Positions 1 through 6,484 of a stretch of DNA of 64,000 nt are shown here, in pieces. The notes under the pieces are model-generated. The model saw nothing but the letters and a program-made list of their open reading frames with translations. It had not been told where the DNA came from and made no database searches. Source of the DNA: an uncultured Bacteroides sp. Its GTDB lineage: Bacteria > Bacteroidota > Bacteroidia > Bacteroidales > Bacteroidaceae. A program made the translations under genes and the position numbers. The DNA is taken from NCBI RefSeq assembly GCF_959029255.1, contig NZ_CAUFUE010000024.1, forward strand, positions 1 to 64,000, read 5' to 3'. Every line of letters starts with the position of its first letter. The stretch's first letter is position 1.

Positions 1-41
1 ATGAGACAAAAATAAGTATTTTAACGGAATCCCCCAAGAAT

Positions 42-296
42 TTAAACTGAGCCTTCGGCACATCGATACATTTCATTGCCAGGAGGGACACCTTTTGCAT
101 AACCAGTCAACAATTTCTTTGTTTGAGGATGTTTCTTTATATTTTCTTCAGCGATATCCGGCTTACCAGAAGTTCCTGTTTTGGTTATATTTTGAGAAGT
201 AGATCCTAACTTATATTTCAAATTAATTTCCGCATCTACTTTCAAGCATTGAGCAGTTTTGGAAAAATTACCAATTAATGCAATTGGAGTTACCAT
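42..296 (-). CDS. Hypothetical protein, 84 aa, possible downstream half of a frameshifted gene
   Basis: I do not recognise this protein. It is a short, mostly hydrophilic sequence with no signal peptide or membrane segment. Its ATG lies in the stop region of a 36-codon leader ORF (290-400), in the -1 frame relative to it, and the switch point is a run of six A. Read together they would give a protein of about 119 residues headed by the same leader as the protein at 3069-3794. The ORF may therefore be the body of a frameshifted gene, a translationally coupled second ORF, or a programmed-frameshift product. It ends 41 bp from the window edge. Confidence 0.45.
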   Translation of the reverse strand: MVTPIALIGNFSKTAQCLKVDAEINLKYKLGSTSQNITKTGTSGKPDIAEENIKKHPQTKKLLTGYAKGVPPGNEMYRCAEGSV

Positions 297-400
297 TTTT
301 TCTTATTATCCACAAATCCTTTCAACTGCCTACTCCCAGCCTTCTTATTAGCAATAGCCCTACTCTCTGGCTTTCTTTGTTTTCTATCATATTCTCCCAT
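290..400 (-). CDS. 36-codon leader ORF with a GSRQLKG-VDN motif
   Basis: This short ORF starts with MGEYDRKQRK, contains SRAIANKKAGSRQLKG and FVDN, and stops after KKKW. The same start appears in the protein at 3069-3794, where it continues for 240 residues. The VDNR-type leader resembles N-termini I associate with DUF4157/eCIS-linked or polymorphic-toxin-like proteins, in which a short conserved head precedes variable bodies; that family link is from memory and is inference. The ORF ends by overlapping the 84-aa ORF at 42-296 by 7 nt, across an AAAAAA run where a -1 slip or a one-base indel would join them. It has its own promoter-like sequence at 425-455. Confidence 0.5.
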   Translation of the reverse strand: MGEYDRKQRKPESRAIANKKAGSRQLKGFVDNKKKW

Positions 401-424
401 ACCACATAGATTTAAAGTAATGGG

Positions 425-455
425 TAAAGATAGGAAATAAGAATCGGATTTCAAA
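425..455 (-). promoter_or_regulatory. Promoter of leader module copy A
   Basis: Minus strand: TTTG (452-455), a 19-bp spacer, then TATCTTTA (425-432), one base off the TAnnTTTG -7 box. The ATG at 400 lies about 25 nt downstream. The arrangement is identical in copy B. Confidence 0.6.
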
Positions 456-504
456 AAGAAGTTTCTGAACGACAGGATTTATAGGATAAACGGAAGGAAA
501 AGGG

Positions 505-538
505 GGATAAAAGGAAAAGGGCAGCTTATTGGGCTGCC
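505..538 (-). terminator. Terminator of the 526-921 gene
   Basis: Stem GGCAGC/GCTGCC (520-525 with 533-538) spans the stop codon of the 131-aa gene and is followed on the minus strand by CCCTTTTCCTTTT, a T-rich tail. Confidence 0.6.
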
Positions 539-921
539 TTTCCTTTATAGTACATTAGTTTCGTCTGAAATCCTTTAGTTATCTCGTCATCCGAATCAAC
601 TTCTTTCGACAAGACCCAAATAATAATTGGGCTTCCGTCTATCTGGTCATAACGGTTATACACCTGCTCCAACTGCCAACCAAGTTTAGACATAAAATTC
701 ATAGCCGAAACCATTGTGCGAAACTTTATTTCTTTTCCATTTTCATCCACGAACTTATTGTCTTTCAAATCCACCTGTCCGTAATCAATTCTTACACTTA
801 CAATACCCTTCTTTAGTGAGTTTTCATCACCGATAAGATTACAATACGTCTTATATGGGGTTTGAGCAAACAGTATAATTCCAACAAAAGAAAGGAGAAT
901 AGCTAATAAAAATCTTTTCAT
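526..921 (-). CDS. Hypothetical secreted protein, 131 aa
   Basis: The N-terminus (MKRFLLAILLSFVGIILFAQ) is a clear Sec signal peptide with probable cleavage after FAQ, near residue 20. The mature part is about 110 residues and polar, with motifs such as VRIDYGQ and MNFMSKLGWQLEQVY. It is probably a periplasmic or surface-associated globular protein. I recognise no domain; short secreted proteins of this kind are common next to Bacteroides accessory genes. It has a good promoter (948-978) and a terminator that overlaps its stop codon, so it is probably transcribed alone. Confidence 0.7.
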   Translation of the reverse strand: MKRFLLAILLSFVGIILFAQTPYKTYCNLIGDENSLKKGIVSVRIDYGQVDLKDNKFVDENGKEIKFRTMVSAMNFMSKLGWQLEQVYNRYDQIDGSPIIIWVLSKEVDSDDEITKGFQTKLMYYKGKAAQ

Positions 922-947
922 AGTATTATAGTATCAACGTTATTTCA

Positions 948-978
948 CAAAAATACAAATCAAGAGAAAATTATCAAA
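948..978 (-). promoter_or_regulatory. Promoter of the 526-921 gene
   Basis: Minus strand: TTTG (975-978), a 19-bp spacer, TATTTTTG (948-955). This matches the Bacteroides -33/-7 pattern, 27 bp upstream of the start codon. Confidence 0.65.
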
Positions 979-990
979 TAAAAAGTAAAT

Positions 991-1014
991 CCCCCCCGAC
1001 GGAAAGCCGGGGCG
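991..1014 (-). terminator. Terminator after the 1101-2539 gene pair
   Basis: Minus strand: CCCCGGC, loop TTTCC, GTCGGGG, then GGGATTTACTTTTTATTT. This is a GC stem with a T-rich tail downstream of the 68-aa gene. Confidence 0.6.
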
Positions 1015-1100
1015 CATCATAAATAAGTCTGAATTGTTACTGAAATCAAAAGATAAAAATAAAGGTAACATCCCGGCTGCCATTAATTATTTATAAAAAA

Positions 1101-1307
1101 TTAGTAATATAATCCAAGAAATAAAACACCTTCAGTTTCATTCTCGGCATTACTACAGTCAAACAGATAGTCTTTACTATCTTCTAATCTACAATCTTGG
1201 GGTATTTTCCCTGCTGTATACTCTCCTCTCTGTGCTTCTTTTATAAATTCAACTAAAACATTAGAGGTCTGTTGTTCTGAATTGTAGTCCATGATATATG
1301 CTTCCAT
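1101..1307 (-). CDS. Hypothetical protein, 68 aa
   Basis: A small acidic protein with no signal peptide and no recognised domain. It contains two cysteines (PQDCRLED and FDCSNAEN). It starts 17 bp after the stop of the SDH-fold protease gene and is followed by a terminator, so the two probably form a two-gene operon. The pairing hints at a partner, substrate or regulator of the protease, but that is only inference from position. Whether the ORF is translated is moderately likely, given the spacing and the clean terminator. Confidence 0.55.
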   Translation of the reverse strand: MEAYIMDYNSEQQTSNVLVEFIKEAQRGEYTAGKIPQDCRLEDSKDYLFDCSNAENETEGVLFLGLYY

Positions 1308-1324
1308 TTTATTTTAGATTATAA

Positions 1325-2539
1325 TTATCTAACAAGAACTTTCGATTTTTCTTTTTGTTCAAGTTGATTCATAACTGGATTTAAGTCTATCAAAAATCCA
1401 CAATTATCACATATTAAATTATTATGTTCATCTATATTAGGATTAAAATGAAGACCTATTTTTTTGGCTTCTTCACTTGATATTTGGAAGTAAGCATTTA
1501 CGATATGTTGTTTACCACATTTCAAACATCGTGTTTGTATATTAGCAGTCTTAATTTCTTTCTGTGTTTCAGGCTTAGGCAAAGGTATTTTAATTCCTTT
1601 ACTATCATTTGTTGCCATCATGGCTGATTTCGATAGAAGAGTATCAGCTGTGCGATATATTTTATAAATTGTAGAGCTACCAAACATCAATTTCAACACT
1701 ATTTTTATACGATAAACTATATCTGACAGTTTAGCATCATCTTCCACTCGCTCTATTAAAAGAATATCTTTTAAATCTTCTATTTTAATGGAACGGCCAT
1801 GAGACCTCCACAACCCATGATTACATAATTTATCAGCTACCTCTTTGGCTCTAGTTTGTTTATATTTCTCGGTAACTTTTTCACCAGAACTTTCTCTTGT
1901 TGTCCAGTTTTTAAATTTATACTGAACCAACCAATTTGAAACTAAATCTTTAGCAAACTCTAAAGCATTTACTATTCCAGATAGTTCTCCAGGAGTAATC
2001 TGAGCTATAATTTGCGCATCGACTGGGTTTAAAAACTTATTTTTTAAGGCTTCCGCTCTCTTCTGCTCAATCCACTCTTTATAGTCATAAGCTGATTGCA
2101 TAGATCTTCCAACACGTGTTTGTGCATCAATAGGGCCAAGACTTCCAGTCTCAGTCATATATATGTTATCTCCTGATAAAACTAAAATAGTACCAGCACT
2201 TTTAGCCTCACTGGCAATAACAAAATTTACTTCTTTAAATTTTTTATGCAAAAAACGTGCTATTTCTTCAGCGGCCTCTCCACTCCCACCTGGTGTTTCA
2301 AGATAAACATCAATTTGGGTCTCTGTACTTTCTCTTAATATATCTTGAATATTATAAAAGTCATCTTGATCCATCGAAATATCAGGTACACCCTGTTTCG
2401 CTTTGTTAAAATCTGAAGCATATATTAATAAATATCTTCCTGTATAACTATTATATGCTTTAATTAACTGCTCTAACTCTTGCTGTAAGCCAGTAAAAGA
2501 CAATCTTTTATTTAGATATTCATCTAAAATACCCGCCAT
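1325..2539 (-). CDS. SDH/ClpP-fold serine protease with C-terminal zinc ribbon
   Basis: 404 aa. Residues ~35-145 look like the crotonase/ClpP fold of the SDH (serine dehydrogenase proteinase)/SppA-like families. DVYLETPGGSGEAAEEIARFL (starting at residue 77) is the substrate-side loop. FVIASEAKSAGTILVLSG has Ser114 in KSAGT as probable nucleophile, and LGPIDAQ (134-140) is the typical following motif. The middle is helical. The C-terminus has two CxxC pairs (C338/C341 and C377/C380) that look like a zinc ribbon. There is no signal peptide, so it is probably cytoplasmic or membrane-peripheral. The substrate is unknown. It is cotranscribed with the 68-aa ORF. A TAGTTTTG -7 box sits at 2571-2578 on the minus strand, 32 bp upstream of the start. 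Confidence 0.8.
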   Translation of the reverse strand: MAGILDEYLNKRLSFTGLQQELEQLIKAYNSYTGRYLLIYASDFNKAKQGVPDISMDQDDFYNIQDILRESTETQIDVYLETPGGSGEAAEEIARFLHKKFKEVNFVIASEAKSAGTILVLSGDNIYMTETGSLGPIDAQTRVGRSMQSAYDYKEWIEQKRAEALKNKFLNPVDAQIIAQITPGELSGIVNALEFAKDLVSNWLVQYKFKNWTTRESSGEKVTEKYKQTRAKEVADKLCNHGLWRSHGRSIKIEDLKDILLIERVEDDAKLSDIVYRIKIVLKLMFGSSTIYKIYRTADTLLSKSAMMATNDSKGIKIPLPKPETQKEIKTANIQTRCLKCGKQHIVNAYFQISSEEAKKIGLHFNPNIDEHNNLICDNCGFLIDLNPVMNQLEQKEKSKVLVR

Positions 2540-2619
2540 AATTATGTGTTTTATAGTTATTAGTTTCTTGCAAAACTAATATTTTTTCTTAATAATACCA
2601 TGTTCTACTAATAAAATAA

Positions 2620-2754
2620 TTACCATTGACATAAATTATAGCTAATTCCACCTCCAACATACCAACCATTAGGATAACCATACCCAACCTGTAACACCAA
2701 TCCCCAACGCTTCTTCTTCGGAACAATCGTATGATAGATGTCATTCGTTACCGT
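2620..2754 (-). pseudogene. Tail of a phage-type gene (remnant)
   Basis: An open frame with no start reads NDIYHTIVPKKKRWGLVLQV followed by GYGYPNGWYVGGGISYNLCQW and a stop. This resembles the C-termini of small Bacteroides prophage proteins of the DUF6808 / lysis-accessory type, though I recall that family only loosely. The frame closes upstream at an in-frame stop, and the IS256-type end lies next to it, so only the 3' end of the gene survives. Confidence 0.45.
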
Positions 2755-2804
2755 TTATTGCCGGTGATTATATAATTTGGAGTGAAATATGTAGTGGGCG
2801 TAAA

Positions 2805-3077
2805 ATAAACTGTGTCACGCGCTATTTTCCTTTCAAACTCATTGGTCGGGAATCGGTCAGCGCTAAGGGGATGCACCTGCACTCCCGACGAGCGTAAAGT
2901 TACAACAACTTAAATCTATCCCCAAACTTTATCGCCATTTGTTGGGCAATAGTGCCACAATTAGCCAGTGGCATAGTCAATTTCTTGCGTATGTTGCGAT
3001 AAGCGAGGTAGACAAGTTTTTCAAGGGCAGTATCATTAGGGAATACCCCCCCTTGTTTTTTGTAACTATCATGGAAA
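2805..3077 (-). mobile_element. IS256-family transposase 3' remnant
   Basis: On the minus strand, from ~3077 to the stop at 2900-2902, the frame reads GGVFPNDTALEKLVYLAYRN, then IRKK, PLANCGTIAQQMAIKFGDRF and KLL. This is the C-terminal end of an IS256/Transposase_mut protein, where FPNDTALxKLVYLA and QxAIKFxxR are characteristic. About 50 codons remain; the rest is missing and an in-frame TAG lies at the upstream edge. Beyond the stop, a GTGACACAGTTTATTTTA-like sequence near 2803-2820 is a plausible terminal inverted repeat. The fragment abuts the 3' end of the leader-module protein and may have truncated it. 2755-2900 otherwise holds nothing I can identify. Confidence 0.7.
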
Positions 3078-3794
3078 AACTAACAATTTATGATTATAGT
3101 CCCCAAGGGGAAAATTTAAAACTTGAATCCATAATTCTGCATTATGCTGTATTGTAGCTTTATCCTTTAATGTAGTTGCAAATCTATTCCAACCATTCTG
3201 CATCCTTGTCATTCCTCCCGCATTTGAATTAGCTCTCAAGTCTTCAAACGTATATTTAGACAATTGAATTCTCGCAAATAACTTTCCATAATAGTTACGA
3301 GGTCGACTACCTGTTATGAGTTGCGTAATTGCATCATGTACATTTGCGGTTATCCTATCGCGTTTACCTGTAATATACTTATTCTCTACCACATCTGTCA
3401 TACCACCACCTGCAACTGGTCTATAAGCATCAGGTTCAGTCACGTCATCTGTTCCAAATCGAGGTACTTCATTCGGTTCTTGTACCAACATTTTTAATGC
3501 ATCCCATTCATTTAACTTGCGCATAGCTGCTGAACGGGAATCTTCAGCCCATTCTATTGAACCTGGTATTTGTTCATCTTCATTCCCCATAGTTCCCATA
3601 TCTTCAATAATAGAGTTTACATCATTTGCTATTCTTGGTAAAGCAGGAGGAATTGCAAACTTTTGTATTATAGAATTTTGAATTCTTTTTTTAGGACGGT
3701 TATCCACAATCCCTTTCAACTGCCTACTCCCAGTCTTGTTATTAGCAATCGCTCTACTCAGCTGACTCCTTTGTTCCCTACCATATTCTCCCAT
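3069..3794 (-). CDS. Leader-module protein, ~241 aa, possibly 3'-truncated
   Basis: I chose the ATG at 3794 (MGEYGREQRSQLSRAIANNK) because the longer frame to 3848 begins at a TTG inside the promoter. The first ~32 residues match the leader at 290-400. GIVDNRPKKRIQNSIIQKF follows, a shape like the VDNRP/Q-rich heads of DUF4157-associated or polymorphic-toxin-like proteins (inference). The rest is a soluble, mixed-charge region with ARIQLSKYTFEDLRAN and MTRMQNGWNRFATTLKDK; I recognise no catalytic motif. The end (LLVFP) runs into the IS256 remnant, so the native C-terminus may be lost. It could be a dead or immature member of a modular family; no neighbour looks like a dedicated immunity gene. 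Confidence 0.6.
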   Translation of the reverse strand: MGEYGREQRSQLSRAIANNKTGSRQLKGIVDNRPKKRIQNSIIQKFAIPPALPRIANDVNSIIEDMGTMGNEDEQIPGSIEWAEDSRSAAMRKLNEWDALKMLVQEPNEVPRFGTDDVTEPDAYRPVAGGGMTDVVENKYITGKRDRITANVHDAITQLITGSRPRNYYGKLFARIQLSKYTFEDLRANSNAGGMTRMQNGWNRFATTLKDKATIQHNAELWIQVLNFPLGDYNHKLLVFP

Positions 3795-3818
3795 ACTACA
3801 TACATTTATAGTGATGGA

Positions 3819-3849
3819 TAAAGATAGGTAATAAGAATCGGATTTCAAA
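3819..3849 (-). promoter_or_regulatory. Promoter of leader module copy B
   Basis: Minus strand: TTTG (3846-3849), a 19-bp spacer, TATCTTTA (3819-3826). It places transcription just before the ATG at 3794 and argues against the upstream TTG start. Confidence 0.6.
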
Positions 3850-3900
3850 AAGAAATTTCTGAATAACAGGATTTAGGGGATGAACGGAAGAAAAAAAGGG

Positions 3901-3935
3901 GATAAAAGGAAAAAGGCAGCTTAGTGGGTTGCCTT
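3901..3935 (-). terminator. Terminator of yefM-yoeB
   Basis: Minus strand: AAGGCAAC, loop, GCTGCCTT with a T/G wobble, then TTTCCTTTT. It begins 8 bp after the yoeB stop codon. Confidence 0.6.
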
Positions 3936-3942
3936 AAATTCT

Positions 3943-4215
3943 CTACTTATAATGCCCATATACAGATAACACAAGCACTACTACCACATCATCTTGTATG
4001 CAATAAACAAGCCGGTGCTCGCTATTAATACGCCTCGACCAAGTTTCTTCTTTAAAGTGCTTCAGTTGCTCTACCTGCCCTGTACCCGTTCTTGGATGTT
4101 CAGCCACTTCAAGAAGCAAATCTTTCAATTTTTTAAGCGCTTGCTTATTGCCACTCTTCCTTAGACGTTCGATGTCATCCTCTGCATCATCAGTGTATTT
4201 TATGGTATAACTCAT
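3943..4215 (-). CDS. yoeB: Toxin of the YoeB/Txe family (ribosome-dependent mRNA endoribonuclease)
   Basis: 90 aa, the usual YoeB size. The family signature is present in order: a helical N-terminal half with DAEDDIERLRKSG, then HFKEETWSRRINSEHRLVY (residues 53-71) and the C-terminal VYGHYK (85-90). By family analogy, the Glu in KEETW, Arg68 and His88-Tyr89 are the residues that cleave mRNA in the ribosomal A site. Its start overlaps the antitoxin stop by 4 bp, the typical coupling for this system. An antitoxin-linked operator lies upstream (4513-4529). All expected catalytic positions look intact, so it should be functional. Confidence 0.92.
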   Translation of the reverse strand: MSYTIKYTDDAEDDIERLRKSGNKQALKKLKDLLLEVAEHPRTGTGQVEQLKHFKEETWSRRINSEHRLVYCIQDDVVVVLVLSVYGHYK

Positions 4216-4463
4216 AATCCTAAAAACTCATCTAATTTATTCAAATCCAAAGTATGGGTTTTGTCTTCCAGTACTTGTTGCAAAGAATGCTCTATCTTAG
4301 CATAGAACTCTTCTTGTGTCATGCAGGTATCATCGGCAGTTACAGGAACAAGCTTGTATGAACGGTCTTTCCCCCTCTGAACAATAACTTGTTCTCCCCC
4401 ATCTACAGAATCGAAGTATTTCTTCTGATTCTCACGAAACTCTCTACTACTTATTACTAACAT
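4212..4463 (-). CDS. yefM: Antitoxin of the Phd/YefM family
   Basis: 83 aa. The N-terminus MLVISSREFRENQKKYFDSV is the Phd/YefM DNA-binding fold, followed by GGEQVIVQRGKDRSYKLVPV. The C-terminal ~35 residues (EEFYAKIEHSLQQVLEDK) form the helix expected to wrap the YoeB toxin. The antitoxin precedes the toxin, as is normal for this pair, and the complex should repress its own promoter. The -33 box of that promoter overlaps a palindrome carrying TGTACA, the core word known for yefM-yoeB operators. Confidence 0.92.
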   Translation of the reverse strand: MLVISSREFRENQKKYFDSVDGGEQVIVQRGKDRSYKLVPVTADDTCMTQEEFYAKIEHSLQQVLEDKTHTLDLNKLDEFLGL

Positions 4464-4488
4464 GGCTATATGTATTTTTGATTTGAAG

Positions 4489-4520
4489 CAAAGATAGCAA
4501 GAAATATTAACGTGTACAAA
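4489..4520 (-). promoter_or_regulatory. Promoter of yefM-yoeB
   Basis: Minus strand: TTTG (4517-4520), a 20-bp spacer, TATCTTTG (4489-4496). Perfect -7 consensus 26 bp before the yefM start. Confidence 0.8.
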
Positions 4521-4529
4521 TTTGGTACA
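4513..4529. promoter_or_regulatory. YefM-YoeB operator palindrome
   Basis: TGTACAAATTTGGTACA has perfect 5-bp arms (TGTAC/GTACA) around a palindromic CAAATTTG. It contains TGTACA, the core of characterised yefM-yoeB operators, and covers the -33 element, as expected for autorepression. Confidence 0.7.
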
Positions 4530-4563
4530 TTGAATTATTGTTAATTAAGTAAAGAGAAAGAAA

Positions 4564-4585
4564 AGCCCCGACCGAAGTCGGGGCT
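4564..4585 (-). terminator. Terminator of dnaB
   Basis: AGCCCCGAC-CGAA-GTCGGGGCT is a perfect 9-bp stem with a 4-nt loop, followed on the minus strand by TTTCTTTCTCTTT. It lies 124 bp after the dnaB stop. In between, an open frame without ATG follows the dnaB stop in phase. Confidence 0.85.
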
Positions 4586-4709
4586 ATGTGTATATGCATA
4601 ATCTTCATATAATAAAGCTACTTTTTTCCCCTTCCTTTTCTTTTTGTGCGATTCTTTGCTTTTCCTGTTCTTGCGCTGATGTTATTTGACGATTGATTTC
4701 ATTCAAGTA

Positions 4710-6284
4710 TCAGAACGGTAAGGGACCATCCATTCCTACTCCTCCAAACGGATTATCCGTTTGACCAGGGAAATCGGCGGCGGTTGGCGGAGGAGGCGTA
4801 GAAGGACTGCCAATAGGCGCATTCATACGCGAACCAAAGGTAGCTCCACCGCCACCTTCCGTAGGAGGAGGAATGACCATATCATCTTCCGGATTGGCAA
4901 AACGGGTAAATTGACCGATAAACCGGAGACGAACATCACCTACCGCACCATTACGATGCTTCGCTATGATAATTTCTGCCATGCCACGCAAGTCGCTACC
5001 ATCAGCAGAAGTGTAAATCTTATAATATTCGGGACGATGAATAAAACAAACCATATCGGCATCCTGCTCAATGGCACCGGATTCACGAAGGTCACTCAAT
5101 TGCGGACGCTTACCCTCCTCACCTTCACGGTTTTCCACACCACGATTCAACTGTGACAGGGCAATGATAGGTATATTCAATTCCTTAGCCAATCCTTTCA
5201 GTGAACGCGAAATAGTACTTACCTCTTCCTGACGACTACCAAATGACATGCCACTTGCATTCATTAACTGAAGGTAGTCGATGATGATAATCTTCACACC
5301 ATGTTCGCGTACCAAACGGCGAGCTTTGGTACGAAGTTCGAAGACAGACAATGAAGGGGTATCGTCTACATAAAGCGGTGCATCCAGCAAATCACGCAAT
5401 TTATAGTCCAACTGTTGCCACTCGTAGTCGGCAAGCTGTCCGCTCTTAATTTTCTCACTCGGAATTTCGCACACATTGGAAATAAGACGATTCACCAACT
5501 GCACGTTACTCATTTCAAGAGAGAACAAAGCAACAGGATTACGAAAATTCACGGCAATATTCTTGGCCATAGAAAGTACGAAAGCTGTTTTACCCATAGC
5601 GGGACGGGCAGCAATAATGATAAGGTCGGATTTTTGCCAACCTGAAGTCATCTTATCCAGTTTGGTATAACCACTTTCAAGACCACTCAAACCATCGGTA
5701 CGGGCAGCTGCCTTTTGTATAAGGTCATACGCTTCAGCTATAACCGGATTAATCTGCGTATAATCCTTCTTCATGTTCTGCTGCGAAATTTCAAACAGCT
5801 TACCTTCAGCCTCCTGCATCAAGTCATCAACGTCCAAAGTCTCGTCGAACGCTTTACTTTGAATATTACTGGTAAAGGTTATCAATTCACGCGCCAAAGC
5901 TTTTTGCGCGATGATACGGGCATGATATTCGATATGCGCAGAGGAAGCCACCTTACTACTCAGTTGAGTGATATAGAACGGACCACCAACTTCTTCCAAA
6001 TCACCACGTTTGGAAAGTTGTTCTTTCACTGTAAGGATATCTACCGGTTTCTGATTTGCCACCAAATCCGTAATTGCAGAGAATATCAGTTGATGACGGT
6101 GTTCGTAAAAAGATTCCGGACGGAGAATTTCACTTACCAATGAGTAGGCGTCTTTCTCAATCATCAAAGCACCAAGCACAGCCTCTTCCAGTTCCGGTGC
6201 TTGCGGCTGAATACGTCCGTAGTCATTGACAGGTTGGGGCGCTTTCCCCTTGGGAGTACGAGTTGTTCTTCTTTGTTCTGCCAC
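4710..6284 (-). CDS. dnaB: Replicative DNA helicase DnaB
   Basis: 524 aa, GTG start. It unwinds DNA ahead of the replisome as a hexamer and interacts with primase. The N-terminal domain (~28-130) contains PELEEAVLGALMIEKDAY. The RecA-type C-terminal domain begins near 200 (GLSGLESGYTKLDKMTSGW), with Walker A ARPAMGKT at 226-233, Walker B-like IIIIDYLQLM near 335, and LSDLRESGAIEQDADMV near 410. The last ~55 residues are a Gly/Pro-rich tail, probably disordered. No intein is present. A short tandem repeat (14 bp twice, 6288-6315) lies directly before the start, and a TATCTTTG box is at 6365-6372. Confidence 0.97.
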   Translation of the reverse strand: MAEQRRTTRTPKGKAPQPVNDYGRIQPQAPELEEAVLGALMIEKDAYSLVSEILRPESFYEHRHQLIFSAITDLVANQKPVDILTVKEQLSKRGDLEEVGGPFYITQLSSKVASSAHIEYHARIIAQKALARELITFTSNIQSKAFDETLDVDDLMQEAEGKLFEISQQNMKKDYTQINPVIAEAYDLIQKAAARTDGLSGLESGYTKLDKMTSGWQKSDLIIIAARPAMGKTAFVLSMAKNIAVNFRNPVALFSLEMSNVQLVNRLISNVCEIPSEKIKSGQLADYEWQQLDYKLRDLLDAPLYVDDTPSLSVFELRTKARRLVREHGVKIIIIDYLQLMNASGMSFGSRQEEVSTISRSLKGLAKELNIPIIALSQLNRGVENREGEEGKRPQLSDLRESGAIEQDADMVCFIHRPEYYKIYTSADGSDLRGMAEIIIAKHRNGAVGDVRLRFIGQFTRFANPEDDMVIPPPTEGGGGATFGSRMNAPIGSPSTPPPPTAADFPGQTDNPFGGVGMDGPLPF

Positions 6285-6364
6285 TTTATTAATTACAAAT
6301 TATTAATTACAAATTACCAGATAAGAATTATGAGCGCGAGCTCTTCTATCATTAAATGGGAGGA

Positions 6365-6372
6365 CAAAGATA
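6365..6372 (-). promoter_or_regulatory. -7 box for dnaB
   Basis: TATCTTTG on the minus strand, 81 bp before the dnaB start, in the divergent dnaB/ispE region. No clear TTTG is found at the expected -33 position. Confidence 0.5.
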
Positions 6373-6439
6373 AACGATTTTATTCATTGGTTGCCACAAT
6401 CTATAGTTAAGTTTTCAATCTATTATAAACAGAATTTAT

Positions 6440-6447
6440 TAACTTTG
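6440..6447 (+). promoter_or_regulatory. -7 box for ispE
   Basis: TAACTTTG, 38 bp before the ispE start; a TTTTC stretch lies at the -33 position. Confidence 0.45.
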
Positions 6448-6484
6448 TCTCCATAACTATAATTTGTAACTTGTTATTCATATC

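Larger units (their letters stand above)
308..541. repeat. Direct repeat, copy A (leader module)
   Basis: About 230 bp here match 3700-3935 at roughly 80-85 % by eye. The repeated unit holds, on the minus strand, the terminator hairpin of the preceding gene, a promoter, and the first ~32 codons of the leader. Downstream of the leader the two copies share nothing visible, which suggests a common 5' cassette placed in front of different bodies. Confidence 0.85.
3700..3935. repeat. Direct repeat, copy B (leader module)
   Basis: Partner of 308-541. Here the module sits between the yoeB terminator and the 241-aa protein. The leader-coding part, the promoter and the hairpin are conserved, with scattered substitutions and small length changes. 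Confidence 0.85.

Noticed and set aside
3795..3848. Earlier TTG start for the leader-module protein
   Set aside because: The TTG is within the -33 box, and the same upstream sequence is shared non-coding promoter DNA in the other copy.
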